This document shows, piece by piece, positions 17,092-27,106 of a stretch of 64,000 bases of DNA. Position 1 is the first letter of the stretch. Each line of letters opens with the position of its first letter. The position numbers and the translations under genes were made by a program. Origin of the DNA: Candidatus Didemnitutus sp. (GTDB taxonomy: Bacteria; Verrucomicrobiota; Verrucomicrobiia; Opitutales; Opitutaceae); the NCBI GenBank assembly GCA_019634575.1, contig JAHCAY010000001.1:2232001-2296000 (forward strand), given 5' to 3'. The notes below the pieces were generated by a model. That model was given only the letters and a program-made list of their open reading frames with translations. It ran no database searches and was not told the origin of the DNA.

Positions 17092-18659
17092 GGTGCAGGC
17101 GTGAAGGTTTTCAGAGCGAGGGCGGCGAACGGATGCGCGCCCGAAACGTCGGACTGCCAGCCATCGACCCGCGGGCCGATCACGAACGAGCGACGATAAC
17201 CCACAACCGGCGTGCACGGCATCGCGGCAAGCAGCTCGCGCTCGACCGCACGCAGTGCGACCCGCCGCGCCTCGCCTTGCTGCGCACGCGCCTGCTCGAT
17301 CTGCCGTTGCTGCTCCGCCGTGAGGTGCAGCTGATAAGCGCGCGGCAAGGCGTCCAAGGGCGCCGCGGCGAACAACGACGCTTCGCCCCGCCCGAGCGTC
17401 CAGTAGAAGTGCATGATGTCGAACTCACCGCGCGCGAGCCGCGCATTGATCTCGCCGACGGAAAGCGGAATGACGTAGACGGCGATGCCGAGACGGGAGC
17501 GCCACTGATCGGCGCAGGAATACGCGATGGGATTCGGCTGCCGCGAGCGCACCAGCGGCAACTTCAACACCGGCAGGCCGCGACCTTCCGGATAACCGGC
17601 CGCGGCCAGCAACCGTTTCGCCTCGGCCAAATCCTCCGTGACTGTGCGCTCCGGCGGCTCGCCCGGACGAGGCGGCATGCAGGAGAATAGCGCCTCCCCG
17701 CTCGCGCCGGCGAACGAGCGCGCCAGAGTCTCGCGGTCGAGCGCCAGCGAGAGGGCACGGCGCACGCGCGGGTCGTTCAGGGGCGGCCGCTCGACGTTGA
17801 AATGCAGAAGCGAGATCCCGCTGGTTGTTTCGGTGACGACGGCCGGCAAGGCGGTGCGTGACATCAGCACTGCGTCGCCGAGATCGGCTCCGCCGGACGC
17901 GACCGCCGGCGAGAAGTAGCTTGGGCCGTCGACGCGCGCGAAATGCACGCGGGAGAGACGCACGTCCGCCGCCGCGCGGTAACGGAGATTGCGCTCGAGT
18001 TGCCAGACATCCGCGCCGACCTCCGCGAGGCGAAACGCGCCATTGGTCACCAACTCGCCCGGCGCGCGACGATATCGACCGGAGGCGATCTGCTCCGGAC
18101 TCGTGCGGTGGAGCGGAATCCACGCGCCCGACGCGATCGCGAAGACGATGCCCGGCACCGGCTCGGGCAGCGAAAGCACGAGCGTGCGCGCATCCGGCGC
18201 GCTGACGATGTCCGCCACCTTCGCCAGCGAGTCGTCGGTGCGCAGCGGTTGAAACTGCTGCATCAGCGGGTGCGGATATCCGGTCTCCTCCATCCAGCGC
18301 AAAGTGCGCCGATAATCCTCGGCGGTGACGGCTTCGCCATTGCTCCAGACCAGACCGGGACGGAGGTGCAGAGTCACGCGACGCTGGTCGGCGGAGACTT
18401 CCCACGATGCGGCGGCGGCCGCGCGGATCTCTCCGTCGTCCTCCACAGTCAGCAACGGGTCCCACAGCGCATCGATGATTCGCTGCCCCAGCGCTGCGCC
18501 ATCGCGCACCACGCGCGGGTCGATCGAGAGGCGCGACGCGGCGTGCACCACCCGCAACTCACCGGGTCGCGCGGCGGGCGGCGGTCGGTGCCAAGCCGCC
18601 AATCCACCCGCCACTACGCCGAGCAACAGGACGAGAAGCGTCGAGAGCGCGATTTTCAT
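17088..18659 (-). CDS. Family 5 extracellular solute-binding protein (oligopeptide-binding type)
   Basis: A 523-residue protein starting at ATG 18659, with an N-terminal hydrophobic segment (ALSTLLVLLLGVVAGGLAAW) that lacks a lipobox Cys, so it is either cleaved or a membrane anchor. The rest is the SBP_bac_5 fold: DALWDPLLTVEDDGEIR, AASWEVSADQRRVTLHLR, GLVWSNGEAVTAEDY, a NGAFRL segment, and LNDPRVRRALSLALDRETLA. Relatives bind peptides or similar ligands for ABC importers, but no permease or ATPase gene is present here. Instead the gene is coupled by a start-stop overlap to a LytS kinase and a LytTR regulator and flanked by TonB-dependent receptors, which suggests a sensory role. Confidence 0.88.
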   Translation of the reverse strand: MKIALSTLLVLLLGVVAGGLAAWHRPPPAARPGELRVVHAASRLSIDPRVVRDGAALGQRIIDALWDPLLTVEDDGEIRAAAAASWEVSADQRRVTLHLRPGLVWSNGEAVTAEDYRRTLRWMEETGYPHPLMQQFQPLRTDDSLAKVADIVSAPDARTLVLSLPEPVPGIVFAIASGAWIPLHRTSPEQIASGRYRRAPGELVTNGAFRLAEVGADVWQLERNLRYRAAADVRLSRVHFARVDGPSYFSPAVASGGADLGDAVLMSRTALPAVVTETTSGISLLHFNVERPPLNDPRVRRALSLALDRETLARSFAGASGEALFSCMPPRPGEPPERTVTEDLAEAKRLLAAAGYPEGRGLPVLKLPLVRSRQPNPIAYSCADQWRSRLGIAVYVIPLSVGEINARLARGEFDIMHFYWTLGRGEASLFAAAPLDALPRAYQLHLTAEQQRQIEQARAQQGEARRVALRAVERELLAAMPCTPVVGYRRSFVIGPRVDGWQSDVSGAHPFAALALKTFTPAP

Positions 18660-19029
18660 GGGGTGGCGACGGTGGGCAGCATGCGGGAAGGCCCTTGGTT
18701 TGCCAGCGGAACTCCGGGGCGCAACGGGACCGCGACCAAAGCGCCCGGGCGCCACCCGGAGCACTGCGAAAACGCGACGGACAACGGATAGGTGCGACGA
18801 ACCGCAGACGCGCGCCGGTCGCCCGCTGTCCGAAACCGCCGCGCCGGCCGGAGCATGGACGAGACCTCGACGGGGCGACGGCGCAGCTGCGGCGGGCCGC
18901 GGTGTGAATCGAACGCACACCGCGAGACATGACGTCGTTCGCGGGCGCGCTGGCCGGCGCGGTGGCGAAAAAAAACGGCTCCGCGCGAACGCGGAGCCGT
19001 CGGGGGGACCGGGGGAATTCCCCCGGGAA
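18660..19029. other. Intergenic region: promoter area of the binding-protein operon and terminator of receptor 3
   Basis: This 370-base gap holds no convincing gene. Its right end carries the receptor terminator (18968-19000) and a GC-rich palindrome around 19004-19025. The rest should hold the promoter of the binding protein-LytS-LytTR operon. A 13-base word at 18722-18734 recurs at 15037-15049, upstream of the next receptor. Confidence 0.6.
18968..19000 (-). terminator. Rho-independent terminator of receptor gene 3
   Basis: A perfect 11-bp GC-rich stem (18975-18985 with 18990-19000) and CGAA loop, followed by a run of eight Ts on the minus strand, 30 bases past the receptor stop codon. Confidence 0.9.
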
Positions 19030-21972
19030 TCAGAATTGCTTGCGGAGCTGCAGATACACGAAGCGCCCAACGTTGTTGTGCGTGCGCGTATCGTAGCTGT
19101 CGTTGAACGCGCCCGCGGCGAACGGGGCGAGCTTGTCGAAGACGTTCGTGGCGCCGAGCGTGACAGTCAGGTCCTTCAGGAACAGGTTGTCGCTGTCGAA
19201 GGCGTAGCTGGTCTGGAGGTCGACGGTTTCCCACGCGGAGATGCTGCGGATGCCACCAATCTTCGGCTGGGTGACGTCGGCGAGGAACGCGGCGAAGGCC
19301 GGATCGGACTTCGGCGTGCCGGCGTTGTAGAACGCGAGCATCTTCGGCGAGAGCACGAACAGCGGGTCGTCCTGATACGAACCGATGTAGTTGAGCGTGA
19401 CGTTGGAGGTCCACTGCTTCCACTGCCAGTTCACACCGAGGTTGCCCTTCCACTTCGGGATCGAGCCGGGCGAAATCGGGTCGCCGACGGTGCTGACGAA
19501 TTTGCCGAGGTAGCTCTCGGTCGGGAGGCCCGGGCCGGCGGTCTGGTCGAACTTGACCATCTGGTTCGCGGCGGCGGTGACCTTGAAGCGGCCCCAGTCC
19601 TGCGTGTTGTAAGCGTAGGTGACGGTGTATTCCAAGCCCTGCACCTTGCGAGAGCCGATGTTGAGGTAGTCCGACAGGACCGCGCCGCGAATGCCCGGCG
19701 TGGCGGCGAAGCTGCCGCTGCTGTTCAGGCGGCCGTTGGCGCTGCGGCGGATGAGGCTGGCGAAGGGCGCGTTCGGGTTGATCGTCGCGGCGTTGCCGGG
19801 GACGAAGCCGGAGCCCTGGCCGGCGGCGTTGGCGGCGAGGATGGCCTTGGCGTTGTTGGCCACGATGCCACTGACGTCGATGGAGTAGAAGTCCACGGAG
19901 AAGCTGAGGTTCTTCACGAGGCCCTTCGGCGTGCCGACGAGGCCGAGCGAAATGGCCTTGGATTCGGTGGGCTTCAGATCCGAGTTCGGGCGAATGACGA
20001 TGGTCGTCTGCGCGTTGTAGGGGAAGCCGAGCGGGTCCACGATGGTCGGGTTGTTCTGGCCCGCGCCGCCGAAGACGGCGCCGGAGGCGGGCGCGATGAA
20101 GCCTTTGCTCCAGCTGGCGCGCACGAGGTAGTCCTTCGTCGGGGCCCAATGCACGTTCACGCTCGGGTTGGTCTTCTTGAAGGTGCGGCTCTCCACGCCG
20201 TCGCCGATCTTCTGCGACTCATTGCGCGCGGTCGCGCCGATCGTGAGACTGTTGACGAAGGCGATGTTCTGCGCCTCGCCGATGACCGGGATCTTCACCT
20301 CGGCGAAGAGCGAACGGTTGTCCGATTGGGTGAAGGAATCCTCGTTCGAGTTCAGGCCGAGCACGCTGCCGGAAGCGTAGAGGTCGTCGGGGTCGTTGTA
20401 GTTCTTGTTGCTGTAGGTTTCGTAGCCGGAAGCGAAGCCGAGGTCGCCCGCGGGCAATTCGATGACCGAGCCGGAGACACGGAAATCGTAGAAGCGATTC
20501 CGGATCGGGGACACGATGCGCGCCTTGATCTCGGAGGCCTTGAGCGCCTTGGCGTTGTCCCACGTGTAGGTGGTGCCGCCGATCGTGGCGGTGCCCTTGG
20601 AGAAGGCGGGTGCGAAGGGATTGAAGCGGCCGGCCGAGACTTCGGCGTCCAGCAGCGGAAGCGAGGGCACGCCGGCGTCGAGTTGCTCGTAGTCTTCGCG
20701 CTCGATCGTCATGGCCGCTTCCCAACGCCACTTCTCGTTGATCTGGCCGCGGAGGCCGGCGATCCAGCGGTAGTCGGTGTAGGTCTGCTCGTTGGTGCGG
20801 TTGCCGAGCTCAATCGAGCGATAGCGGAAGAAATCGCCGTTGGCGGGGTTGAGGATGCCCTGATTGTAGGGACCGAACGACGTCAGGCTGCCGACGGCGG
20901 GGCCGGCGGGATCCTCATCGAGCGCGAAGGGCGCGGGCGCGAGGCCGTTGAGGGTCTTGAGGCGCGAGTAGAGGAAGTTGCCGAAGAGCGTGAGCTTGTC
21001 GCCCGCGATGGCGTGCTCGAAATTCACCATGAAGGAATTGCGGTCCTGGCCGGGCGCGGAGGGTGAATACTGGCGGAAGTTGAACAGCTGGTTCGAGCTG
21101 AAGCCGTTCGTGTCCAGGTCGACGTAATCCGCGGCGGTCGGCGTCGCGTTGGCCGGAAAATTCGGGCGCAGAATTTTCGGCGCGCCGCTGAGCGAGATGA
21201 CGCCGGGATAGGTCACCGAGCCACCGTTGGTGCCGCCGAGCGGACGGTTGTCGGAGGCCGCACTGTTCGGGCGCTCGGAGGCGTAGATGGTGCGGTTGTG
21301 GAACATCGAACCGGTGACGACGACCGAGGTCTTGTCGTTCGAGACGCCGGTAGCGAAGGAGACCTGATAGGTCTCGCGACCACCCGGAGAGCGCGTGGCG
21401 CCGCCGGCGGACACGTCGAGCGTGGAGCCGCTGTAGTTTTTCTTCAGGATCACGTTCACGGCGCCGCCGATGGCGGAGGAGCCGTAGATGACGCCTGCGC
21501 CGTCGCGGAGCACTTCGACGCGCTCGATCGCTTCGATGGGGAGCAACTGGATGTTGGCGAATTGCAGGGTCACGCGGCCGTTGATGAGCACGAGCGTCTG
21601 ACCCGCACCGAGACCGCGCAGGCTGACCGAGGTCGCGCCGGAGCCGCCGTTCGAGTCGTTCTCGGTCGGACCGGGATTGCCGATGAACGACGGGAGGCTG
21701 CGCAGCGCCTGGATGGGCGTGAACGCGCCGGTCGCGCGGATTTCGTTTTCCGTGAAGACGGCGACCGGACCGACCGGCTCGGCGCTGGCTTGGGGAATGA
21801 ACGAACCGGTGACGACGAATTTATCGAGCTTCAGCGGTTGGTCGTCTTTCTTTTCGGGATCGGCGGCGTTCGACTGAGCGAGCGCCAGCACGGGGCTCGC
21901 CAGCATTGCGAGCACGCGCAGCGCGAGAATGCGCGCGCGAGCCGCATGCGGATGGCATGGGTGGGATTTCAT
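19030..21972 (-). CDS. TonB-dependent outer-membrane receptor (paralogue 3)
   Basis: A 980-residue receptor, the longest in the window. ATG 21972 gives the MKSH leader shared with the receptor at 12201-14954 and a signal peptide ending SPVLALAQ. The plug has KLDKFVVTGSFIPQ, GPVAVFTENEI, TLVLINGRVTLQ, AIERVEVLRDGAGVIYGSSAIGG and VNVILKKNYSG. The barrel ends in FVYLQLRKQF. The ligand is unknown. It lies between the stand-alone LytS-LytTR pair upstream and the binding-protein/LytS/LytTR operon downstream, all on one strand, and could be controlled by either pair. No SusD-like lipoprotein is adjacent. Confidence 0.93.
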   Translation of the reverse strand: MKSHPCHPHAARARILALRVLAMLASPVLALAQSNAADPEKKDDQPLKLDKFVVTGSFIPQASAEPVGPVAVFTENEIRATGAFTPIQALRSLPSFIGNPGPTENDSNGGSGATSVSLRGLGAGQTLVLINGRVTLQFANIQLLPIEAIERVEVLRDGAGVIYGSSAIGGAVNVILKKNYSGSTLDVSAGGATRSPGGRETYQVSFATGVSNDKTSVVVTGSMFHNRTIYASERPNSAASDNRPLGGTNGGSVTYPGVISLSGAPKILRPNFPANATPTAADYVDLDTNGFSSNQLFNFRQYSPSAPGQDRNSFMVNFEHAIAGDKLTLFGNFLYSRLKTLNGLAPAPFALDEDPAGPAVGSLTSFGPYNQGILNPANGDFFRYRSIELGNRTNEQTYTDYRWIAGLRGQINEKWRWEAAMTIEREDYEQLDAGVPSLPLLDAEVSAGRFNPFAPAFSKGTATIGGTTYTWDNAKALKASEIKARIVSPIRNRFYDFRVSGSVIELPAGDLGFASGYETYSNKNYNDPDDLYASGSVLGLNSNEDSFTQSDNRSLFAEVKIPVIGEAQNIAFVNSLTIGATARNESQKIGDGVESRTFKKTNPSVNVHWAPTKDYLVRASWSKGFIAPASGAVFGGAGQNNPTIVDPLGFPYNAQTTIVIRPNSDLKPTESKAISLGLVGTPKGLVKNLSFSVDFYSIDVSGIVANNAKAILAANAAGQGSGFVPGNAATINPNAPFASLIRRSANGRLNSSGSFAATPGIRGAVLSDYLNIGSRKVQGLEYTVTYAYNTQDWGRFKVTAAANQMVKFDQTAGPGLPTESYLGKFVSTVGDPISPGSIPKWKGNLGVNWQWKQWTSNVTLNYIGSYQDDPLFVLSPKMLAFYNAGTPKSDPAFAAFLADVTQPKIGGIRSISAWETVDLQTSYAFDSDNLFLKDLTVTLGATNVFDKLAPFAAGAFNDSYDTRTHNNVGRFVYLQLRKQF

Positions 21973-22116
21973 CGTGTGTGTAGTGTAGGTTTGCGCGCCC
22001 GGCACGGGCCGTGCGCCACGCCAGTCCCGCGTCGACCCCGCGCTCGCGCAACGCGCCGGCGACCACGCGTCCCGACCTGCGCCAAGACGTCCGCGCCCGG
22101 CGCACCCCGCTCGGCT

Positions 22117-22896
22117 TCAGAGGTGACCGAGGCGGCGGAAGAGCTCGGTGCGATAGACGCGACTGACGCGCAAACGCGTGCTGTCGCGCAACTCCACTTC
22201 GTAGTCGCCCGCCACGAGGTGCTCCACGCGGCGCACCCAGGCGGTGTTGGCGACGGTCGACTTGTGCACGCGCACGAACGGTCCGCCGGGCACGCGCGCG
22301 ATGAACTTCCGAATCGATTCCCGCACGATCACGGAATGGTCGCCGAGATGGATCTTCAGGTAGTCGCCCTGCGCCTCGACCCAGCGAATCTCCTCGGCGG
22401 GCAACACGTGGATCTCTCCGCCGGAGCGAAAAAGGAGCTTCCCCGCCGCCGGCGCGGCCTCGGGCGCGGGAGGCTGCTGCAACCGGTCGAGCAAGGCCTC
22501 GACGTGTTGATCCAACGCCGCGAGCCGGCCGGTGCGCAGCCGACGCTTCACCCGCACGACCATCTCCGCGAAACGCTCGTCGGTGAACGGCTTCATCAGG
22601 TAGTCGATCGCGGCGACGTCGAACGCCGGCCGCGCGTAGCTTTCGAACGCGGTGACGAACACCACCGCGGGTCGCTCGTCCGGCGGCATCGCTTGCAACA
22701 TCTGCATGCCGCTCATGCCGGGCATCTCCACATCGAGAAACACGAGCTCCGGCTTCAGCTCCTGCATGCGCCGCCGCGCGTCCTTCGCGTTTTCCGCCTC
22801 GCCCACCACCGCGAACTCCGCGTCCGCGCGCAGGAGCCCGGCCAAGCCTTCGCGCGCGAGCGGTTCATCGTCCACCAACAAGGTTCTGATCTTCAT
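22117..22896 (-). CDS. LytTR-family response regulator
   Basis: A 259-residue regulator with receiver (LLVDDEPLA, phospho-acceptor Asp in LVFLDVEMPGMSG, Lys in YLMKPFTDERF) and C-terminal LytTR DNA-binding domain (HVLPAEEIRWVEAQGDYLKI, FVRVHKSTVANTAWV, LRVSRVYRTELFRR). It overlaps the stop of the preceding LytS kinase gene, so kinase and regulator are coupled. It is a paralogue of the regulator at 15134-15964. The receptor gene starting 144 bases downstream is its most likely local target. No terminator is visible between them, so read-through is possible. Confidence 0.93.
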   Translation of the reverse strand: MKIRTLLVDDEPLAREGLAGLLRADAEFAVVGEAENAKDARRRMQELKPELVFLDVEMPGMSGMQMLQAMPPDERPAVVFVTAFESYARPAFDVAAIDYLMKPFTDERFAEMVVRVKRRLRTGRLAALDQHVEALLDRLQQPPAPEAAPAAGKLLFRSGGEIHVLPAEEIRWVEAQGDYLKIHLGDHSVIVRESIRKFIARVPGGPFVRVHKSTVANTAWVRRVEHLVAGDYEVELRDSTRLRVSRVYRTELFRRLGHL

Positions 22897-23984
22897 GTTC
22901 GGTTGCCTGGAATCGCAAATGGCAGTTCGACGCGGGCCAGAAACATGCCGTCGCGCTTCTCCACGATGCAACGCGCGTCCGCGCCGTAGCCCTGCTCCAG
23001 CCGGCGCCAGGTCAACTGCAACCCCGCACCGGTGCCGGGCGGACGCTCGCTCTCCACGTCGGGCAGCGGATTCTGGACTTCCAATCGCAGCCGCGACCCT
23101 TCCCGGCACGCCGCGACTCTCACCGCGCCGCCGGCGGCGCGCTGCGCAGCGCCGTGCTTGACGGCATTCTCGATGAGCGGCTGCAGGATGAGCGAGGGCA
23201 CCGTGGCGCGGCGGCATTCGTCGGGCAGGATCAGCTCCGTCGTCAACCGCGTGCCGAAGCGCACGCTCTCGATCCCGAGATAGTCGCGCGCGAAATCGAA
23301 TTCGGCTTCGAGCGGGCCCTCCAGGCGCGCGCCCCCCTCGACCAAGCGCCGGTGCAAATCGCCGAGCTGGCCAAGCATCCGCACCGCTTCGGTGTTCCGG
23401 CCGCAGCGCACGAGCGTCGAGACGGCGTTGAGCGAATTGAATAGAAAGTGCGGCCGGACCTGCTGTTTAAGGGCACCGAGTTCCGACTCCGCCAGTTGTT
23501 GCTTGAGCAGGGCTTCGCTCACCTCGCGTTCGCGCAGGCTGCGATAGACCTCGATCATGAGGTGCGCACAGACGACGAAGAAATACAGCAGCGGATCGAT
23601 CACGTTGCGCGCGCTGATTTGCGCGATGAGAAAGTCCAGATTCCGCTGCGCCGCCGGAATGTCGTAAATCCAGTAGAAGAGCGGCACGCGCAGCAGCAGA
23701 AACAGCCCCGAAAGCGACATCGCACAGAAACCGTGCAGCGCCAGGTGCCAGTAGCGTCGCGGCCCCTGCAGCGGGAACCGAATGAGCAGCCACAGGATCC
23801 CCGGCGTGAGCGCGCACCAATACGCGGCCCGCAGCAGCTGCGGGCCGATGGCCCAGATCCACGATATCGTCCACGGCGGCGCATCGGTATCCACCGCCGT
23901 CTGGATAATCAGCAGCAAGCACGCGCTGGCCCACACGGCGAGCAGCTGCTTGATACAGGATCCGATGCTTGAAGGCTTAGACAC
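22893..23984 (-). CDS. LytS-type membrane histidine kinase
   Basis: A 363-residue kinase if started at GTG 23984 (GTG 23990 is equally possible). The frame is open up to a TTG at 24098, but that codon sits in the T-run of the argG terminator, so the longer form is unlikely. The N-terminal part has several hydrophobic segments (AVWASACLLLIIQ, a GILWLLI segment, FCAMSLSGLFLLL, YFFVVCAHLM). Next comes the LytS signature QVRPHFLFNSLN with phospho-acceptor His179, then PLIENAVKHG and a GAGLQLTWRRL nucleotide-binding loop. There is no extracytoplasmic sensor domain. It is coupled to the LytTR regulator at 22117-22896 by a start-stop overlap. Confidence 0.9.
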   Translation of the reverse strand: MSKPSSIGSCIKQLLAVWASACLLLIIQTAVDTDAPPWTISWIWAIGPQLLRAAYWCALTPGILWLLIRFPLQGPRRYWHLALHGFCAMSLSGLFLLLRVPLFYWIYDIPAAQRNLDFLIAQISARNVIDPLLYFFVVCAHLMIEVYRSLREREVSEALLKQQLAESELGALKQQVRPHFLFNSLNAVSTLVRCGRNTEAVRMLGQLGDLHRRLVEGGARLEGPLEAEFDFARDYLGIESVRFGTRLTTELILPDECRRATVPSLILQPLIENAVKHGAAQRAAGGAVRVAACREGSRLRLEVQNPLPDVESERPPGTGAGLQLTWRRLEQGYGADARCIVEKRDGMFLARVELPFAIPGNRT

Positions 23985-24096
23985 GCGCACTCGGCAGAAT
24001 TCCAACTCGCGACGGGGTGCAAGCCACGATTTATCGGCCGCGATTCGCGCACGTCTGGGCGCAGCAGAGAACGTTTTGGCGCAGGAGTCGGCCAAC

Positions 24097-24124
24097 AAAA
24101 ACGGCGCCCGTCATCGGGCGCCGT
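24097..24124 (-). terminator. Rho-independent terminator of argG
   Basis: A perfect 10-bp stem (24101-24110 with 24115-24124) and 4-base loop, followed on the minus strand by a T-run (24097-24101). It lies 26 bases past the argG stop codon and separates argG from the LytS kinase gene. Confidence 0.88.
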
Positions 24125-24149
24125 CGATGAAATCACTGCGGAGTGGCAC

Positions 24150-25376
<1,227 letters not shown>

Positions 25377-25525
25377 GGTAGAGGGGGCAGTTGAGACCGC
25401 GCCGACCGCGCTCGCAAAAGAAAAATGGGTCAAAAAACCCCGGCGCTTTTCACGCGGCTTTCACCCTTGGCGGCTGGCGATGCCGTGCGTGTCGGGCCAT
25501 GTTGGCGTCAACCCAAGGACCTGTC

Positions 25526-26017
25526 ATGAGCCCGCTCTCCCCTGCCCGCTCTCGCCGCACCATCCGCGGCTTCACGCTCGTCGAGATCATGATTGTCGTC
25601 GTCATCATCGGCTTGCTCGCCGCGCTCGCCATCCCCGCGATGCAGCGCGTGCAACGCGCCGCGCAAAACGCGCGGGTCGCGAGCGATTTTCGCGTGTTCT
25701 CGCAGGCCTTCGAAACCTACGCGCTGCAACACGGCTTCTGGCCCAACAACGCCGGCAGCGGCGTCGTGCCGACGGCACCCGTGTCGATGGTAGGCGATTT
25801 CAAGACGGACGTCTGGCAGGCGGTCACACCGCTCGGCGGACGCTGGAACTGGGACCGCAACATATCGGGCGTGAGCGCGGGCATCTCCATCGCCGGCCTG
25901 ACCTGCACCGATGCGCAGCTGGAGGAAATCGACGCCAAGCTCGACGACGGCAACCTGAACACGGGCCGCTTCCAGAAGACGCAGTCGAACCGCGTCACGT
26001 TGATTCTGGAGCAGTAG
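25526..26017 (+). CDS. Type IV pilin-like protein (prepilin signal)
   Basis: A 163-residue protein starting at ATG 25526, with AAGGA about eight bases upstream; longer starts would bury the leader. A short basic leader (MSPLSPARSRRTIRG) precedes the class III prepilin cleavage site G/FTLVEIMIVVVIIG, with Glu5 of the mature protein conserved. After the N-terminal helix (…AIPAMQRVQRAAQNARV) comes a small globular domain with no disulphide pair. Such single pseudopilins are common in Verrucomicrobiota and may belong to a type II secretion or type IV pilus system encoded elsewhere. It is oriented against its arginine-gene neighbours, so it is independent of them. Confidence 0.85.
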   Translation: MSPLSPARSRRTIRGFTLVEIMIVVVIIGLLAALAIPAMQRVQRAAQNARVASDFRVFSQAFETYALQHGFWPNNAGSGVVPTAPVSMVGDFKTDVWQAVTPLGGRWNWDRNISGVSAGISIAGLTCTDAQLEEIDAKLDDGNLNTGRFQKTQSNRVTLILEQ

Positions 26018-26081
26018 TGCCTGGAGGCGGCTTTGAGCTGCGACCGCCGCGAAACATCACGCCAGCTGGGAGCCAGCGCTA
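26018..26081. repeat. Palindromic element between the pilin-like gene and argF
   Basis: Two small hairpins fill the gap between convergent genes. The first pairs 26026-26030 with 26044-26048, and the second pairs 26065-26069 with 26073-26077. The element reaches into the argF stop codon. It resembles a REP-type intergenic repeat and could assist termination; no second copy is in the window. Confidence 0.35.
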
Positions 26082-27014
26082 CTTCCTTTGCGCCAGGGTG
26101 GCCATGATGGCCTTCTGCATGTGGAGGCGATTCTCCGCCTGGTCGAAAATGATCGAAGCCGAGCTATCGAGCACGGACTGCGTGACCTCCTGACCGGCGT
26201 GCGCCGGCAGGCAGTGCATGAAGAGCGCGCCCGGTTTCGCCGCCGCCATCAATTCCGGTGTGACGGCAAACGGCGTCATCACGCGGATGCGCTCGGCGGT
26301 TTCCTCCTCCTTGCCCATGCTCACCCACACGTCGGTGTAGACGACATCGGCATCCTTCACGGCGGCGTAGGCGTCGGTGGTGAACTCGTAGCCGTTGGCG
26401 AAACCTTCCTTGGCGAGCAACTGATTGAACTCGGGCGCAGCATCGAAGCCCGCCGGACCCGCGAGCGAGATTTTCATGCCGGCGAGGTTCGCGCCCATGA
26501 TCCAAGAGTTGGCGACGTTACAGCCGCGGTCGCCGACGAAGGCGATTTTCCGGCCGCGCAGCGCGTCGAGCGGATCGCCGCCCTTGCTCCAGCGCTCGCT
26601 GAGGGTGAAGAGATCCGCGAAAATCTGACAGGGATGCAGCAAATCGGTGAGCGCGTTGATCACCGGAATCGAACCCTCGCTCGCGAGTTCCTGCACCTCG
26701 GCCTGCTCGAAGGTGCGAACGACGAGGCCGTGGACGAAGCGCGAGAGGACCTTCGCGGTGTCCGCGACCGTCTCGCCGCGACCGAGCTGGATGTCGTTGC
26801 GATTAAGGAAGAGCGGATTGCCGCCGAGCTCGTGGATGCCGACTTCGAAGGAGACGCGCGTGCGCGTGCTGCTCTTCGAGAAGATCATCGCCCACGTCTG
26901 GCCGGCGAGCGGCTTCTCGTGCGAGCCCCGGTCGCGCTTCAGACGCGCCGCCAGACCGAAAATCTGGGCGATTTCGGAGCGGGTGAAGTCGGTCTCTTTG
27001 AGAAAGTGCCTCAT
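26079..27014 (-). CDS. argF: Ornithine carbamoyltransferase
   Basis: A 311-residue enzyme that makes citrulline from ornithine and carbamoyl phosphate. Signature motifs are SKSSTRTRVSFE (carbamoyl-phosphate binding), DLLHPCQIFADL and the ornithine-binding MHCLPAH with Cys268. Length is typical of the anabolic enzyme. It follows argD on the same strand after a 92-base gap and precedes argG beyond the inserted pilin-like gene. It competes with the nearby ornithine decarboxylase for the ornithine released by ArgJ. Confidence 0.97.
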   Translation of the reverse strand: MRHFLKETDFTRSEIAQIFGLAARLKRDRGSHEKPLAGQTWAMIFSKSSTRTRVSFEVGIHELGGNPLFLNRNDIQLGRGETVADTAKVLSRFVHGLVVRTFEQAEVQELASEGSIPVINALTDLLHPCQIFADLFTLSERWSKGGDPLDALRGRKIAFVGDRGCNVANSWIMGANLAGMKISLAGPAGFDAAPEFNQLLAKEGFANGYEFTTDAYAAVKDADVVYTDVWVSMGKEEETAERIRVMTPFAVTPELMAAAKPGALFMHCLPAHAGQEVTQSVLDSSASIIFDQAENRLHMQKAIMATLAQRK

Positions 27015-27106
27015 GGGAAACCGGGGAAATTAGGATTCGCCGCCGCGTCCGGCGAGAGCGAATTCTGACCTAAATCCACGCTTTTCCCGGCAACTGGACG
27101 CAGTTC

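Noticed and set aside
18325..21066. A 913-codon plus-strand frame
   Set aside because: It is antisense to the binding-protein and receptor genes, with no motifs or start signals.
23985..24098. TTG at 24098 as the start of the LytS kinase
   Set aside because: It falls inside the T-run of the argG terminator. GTG 23984 or 23990 begins closer to the first membrane segment.
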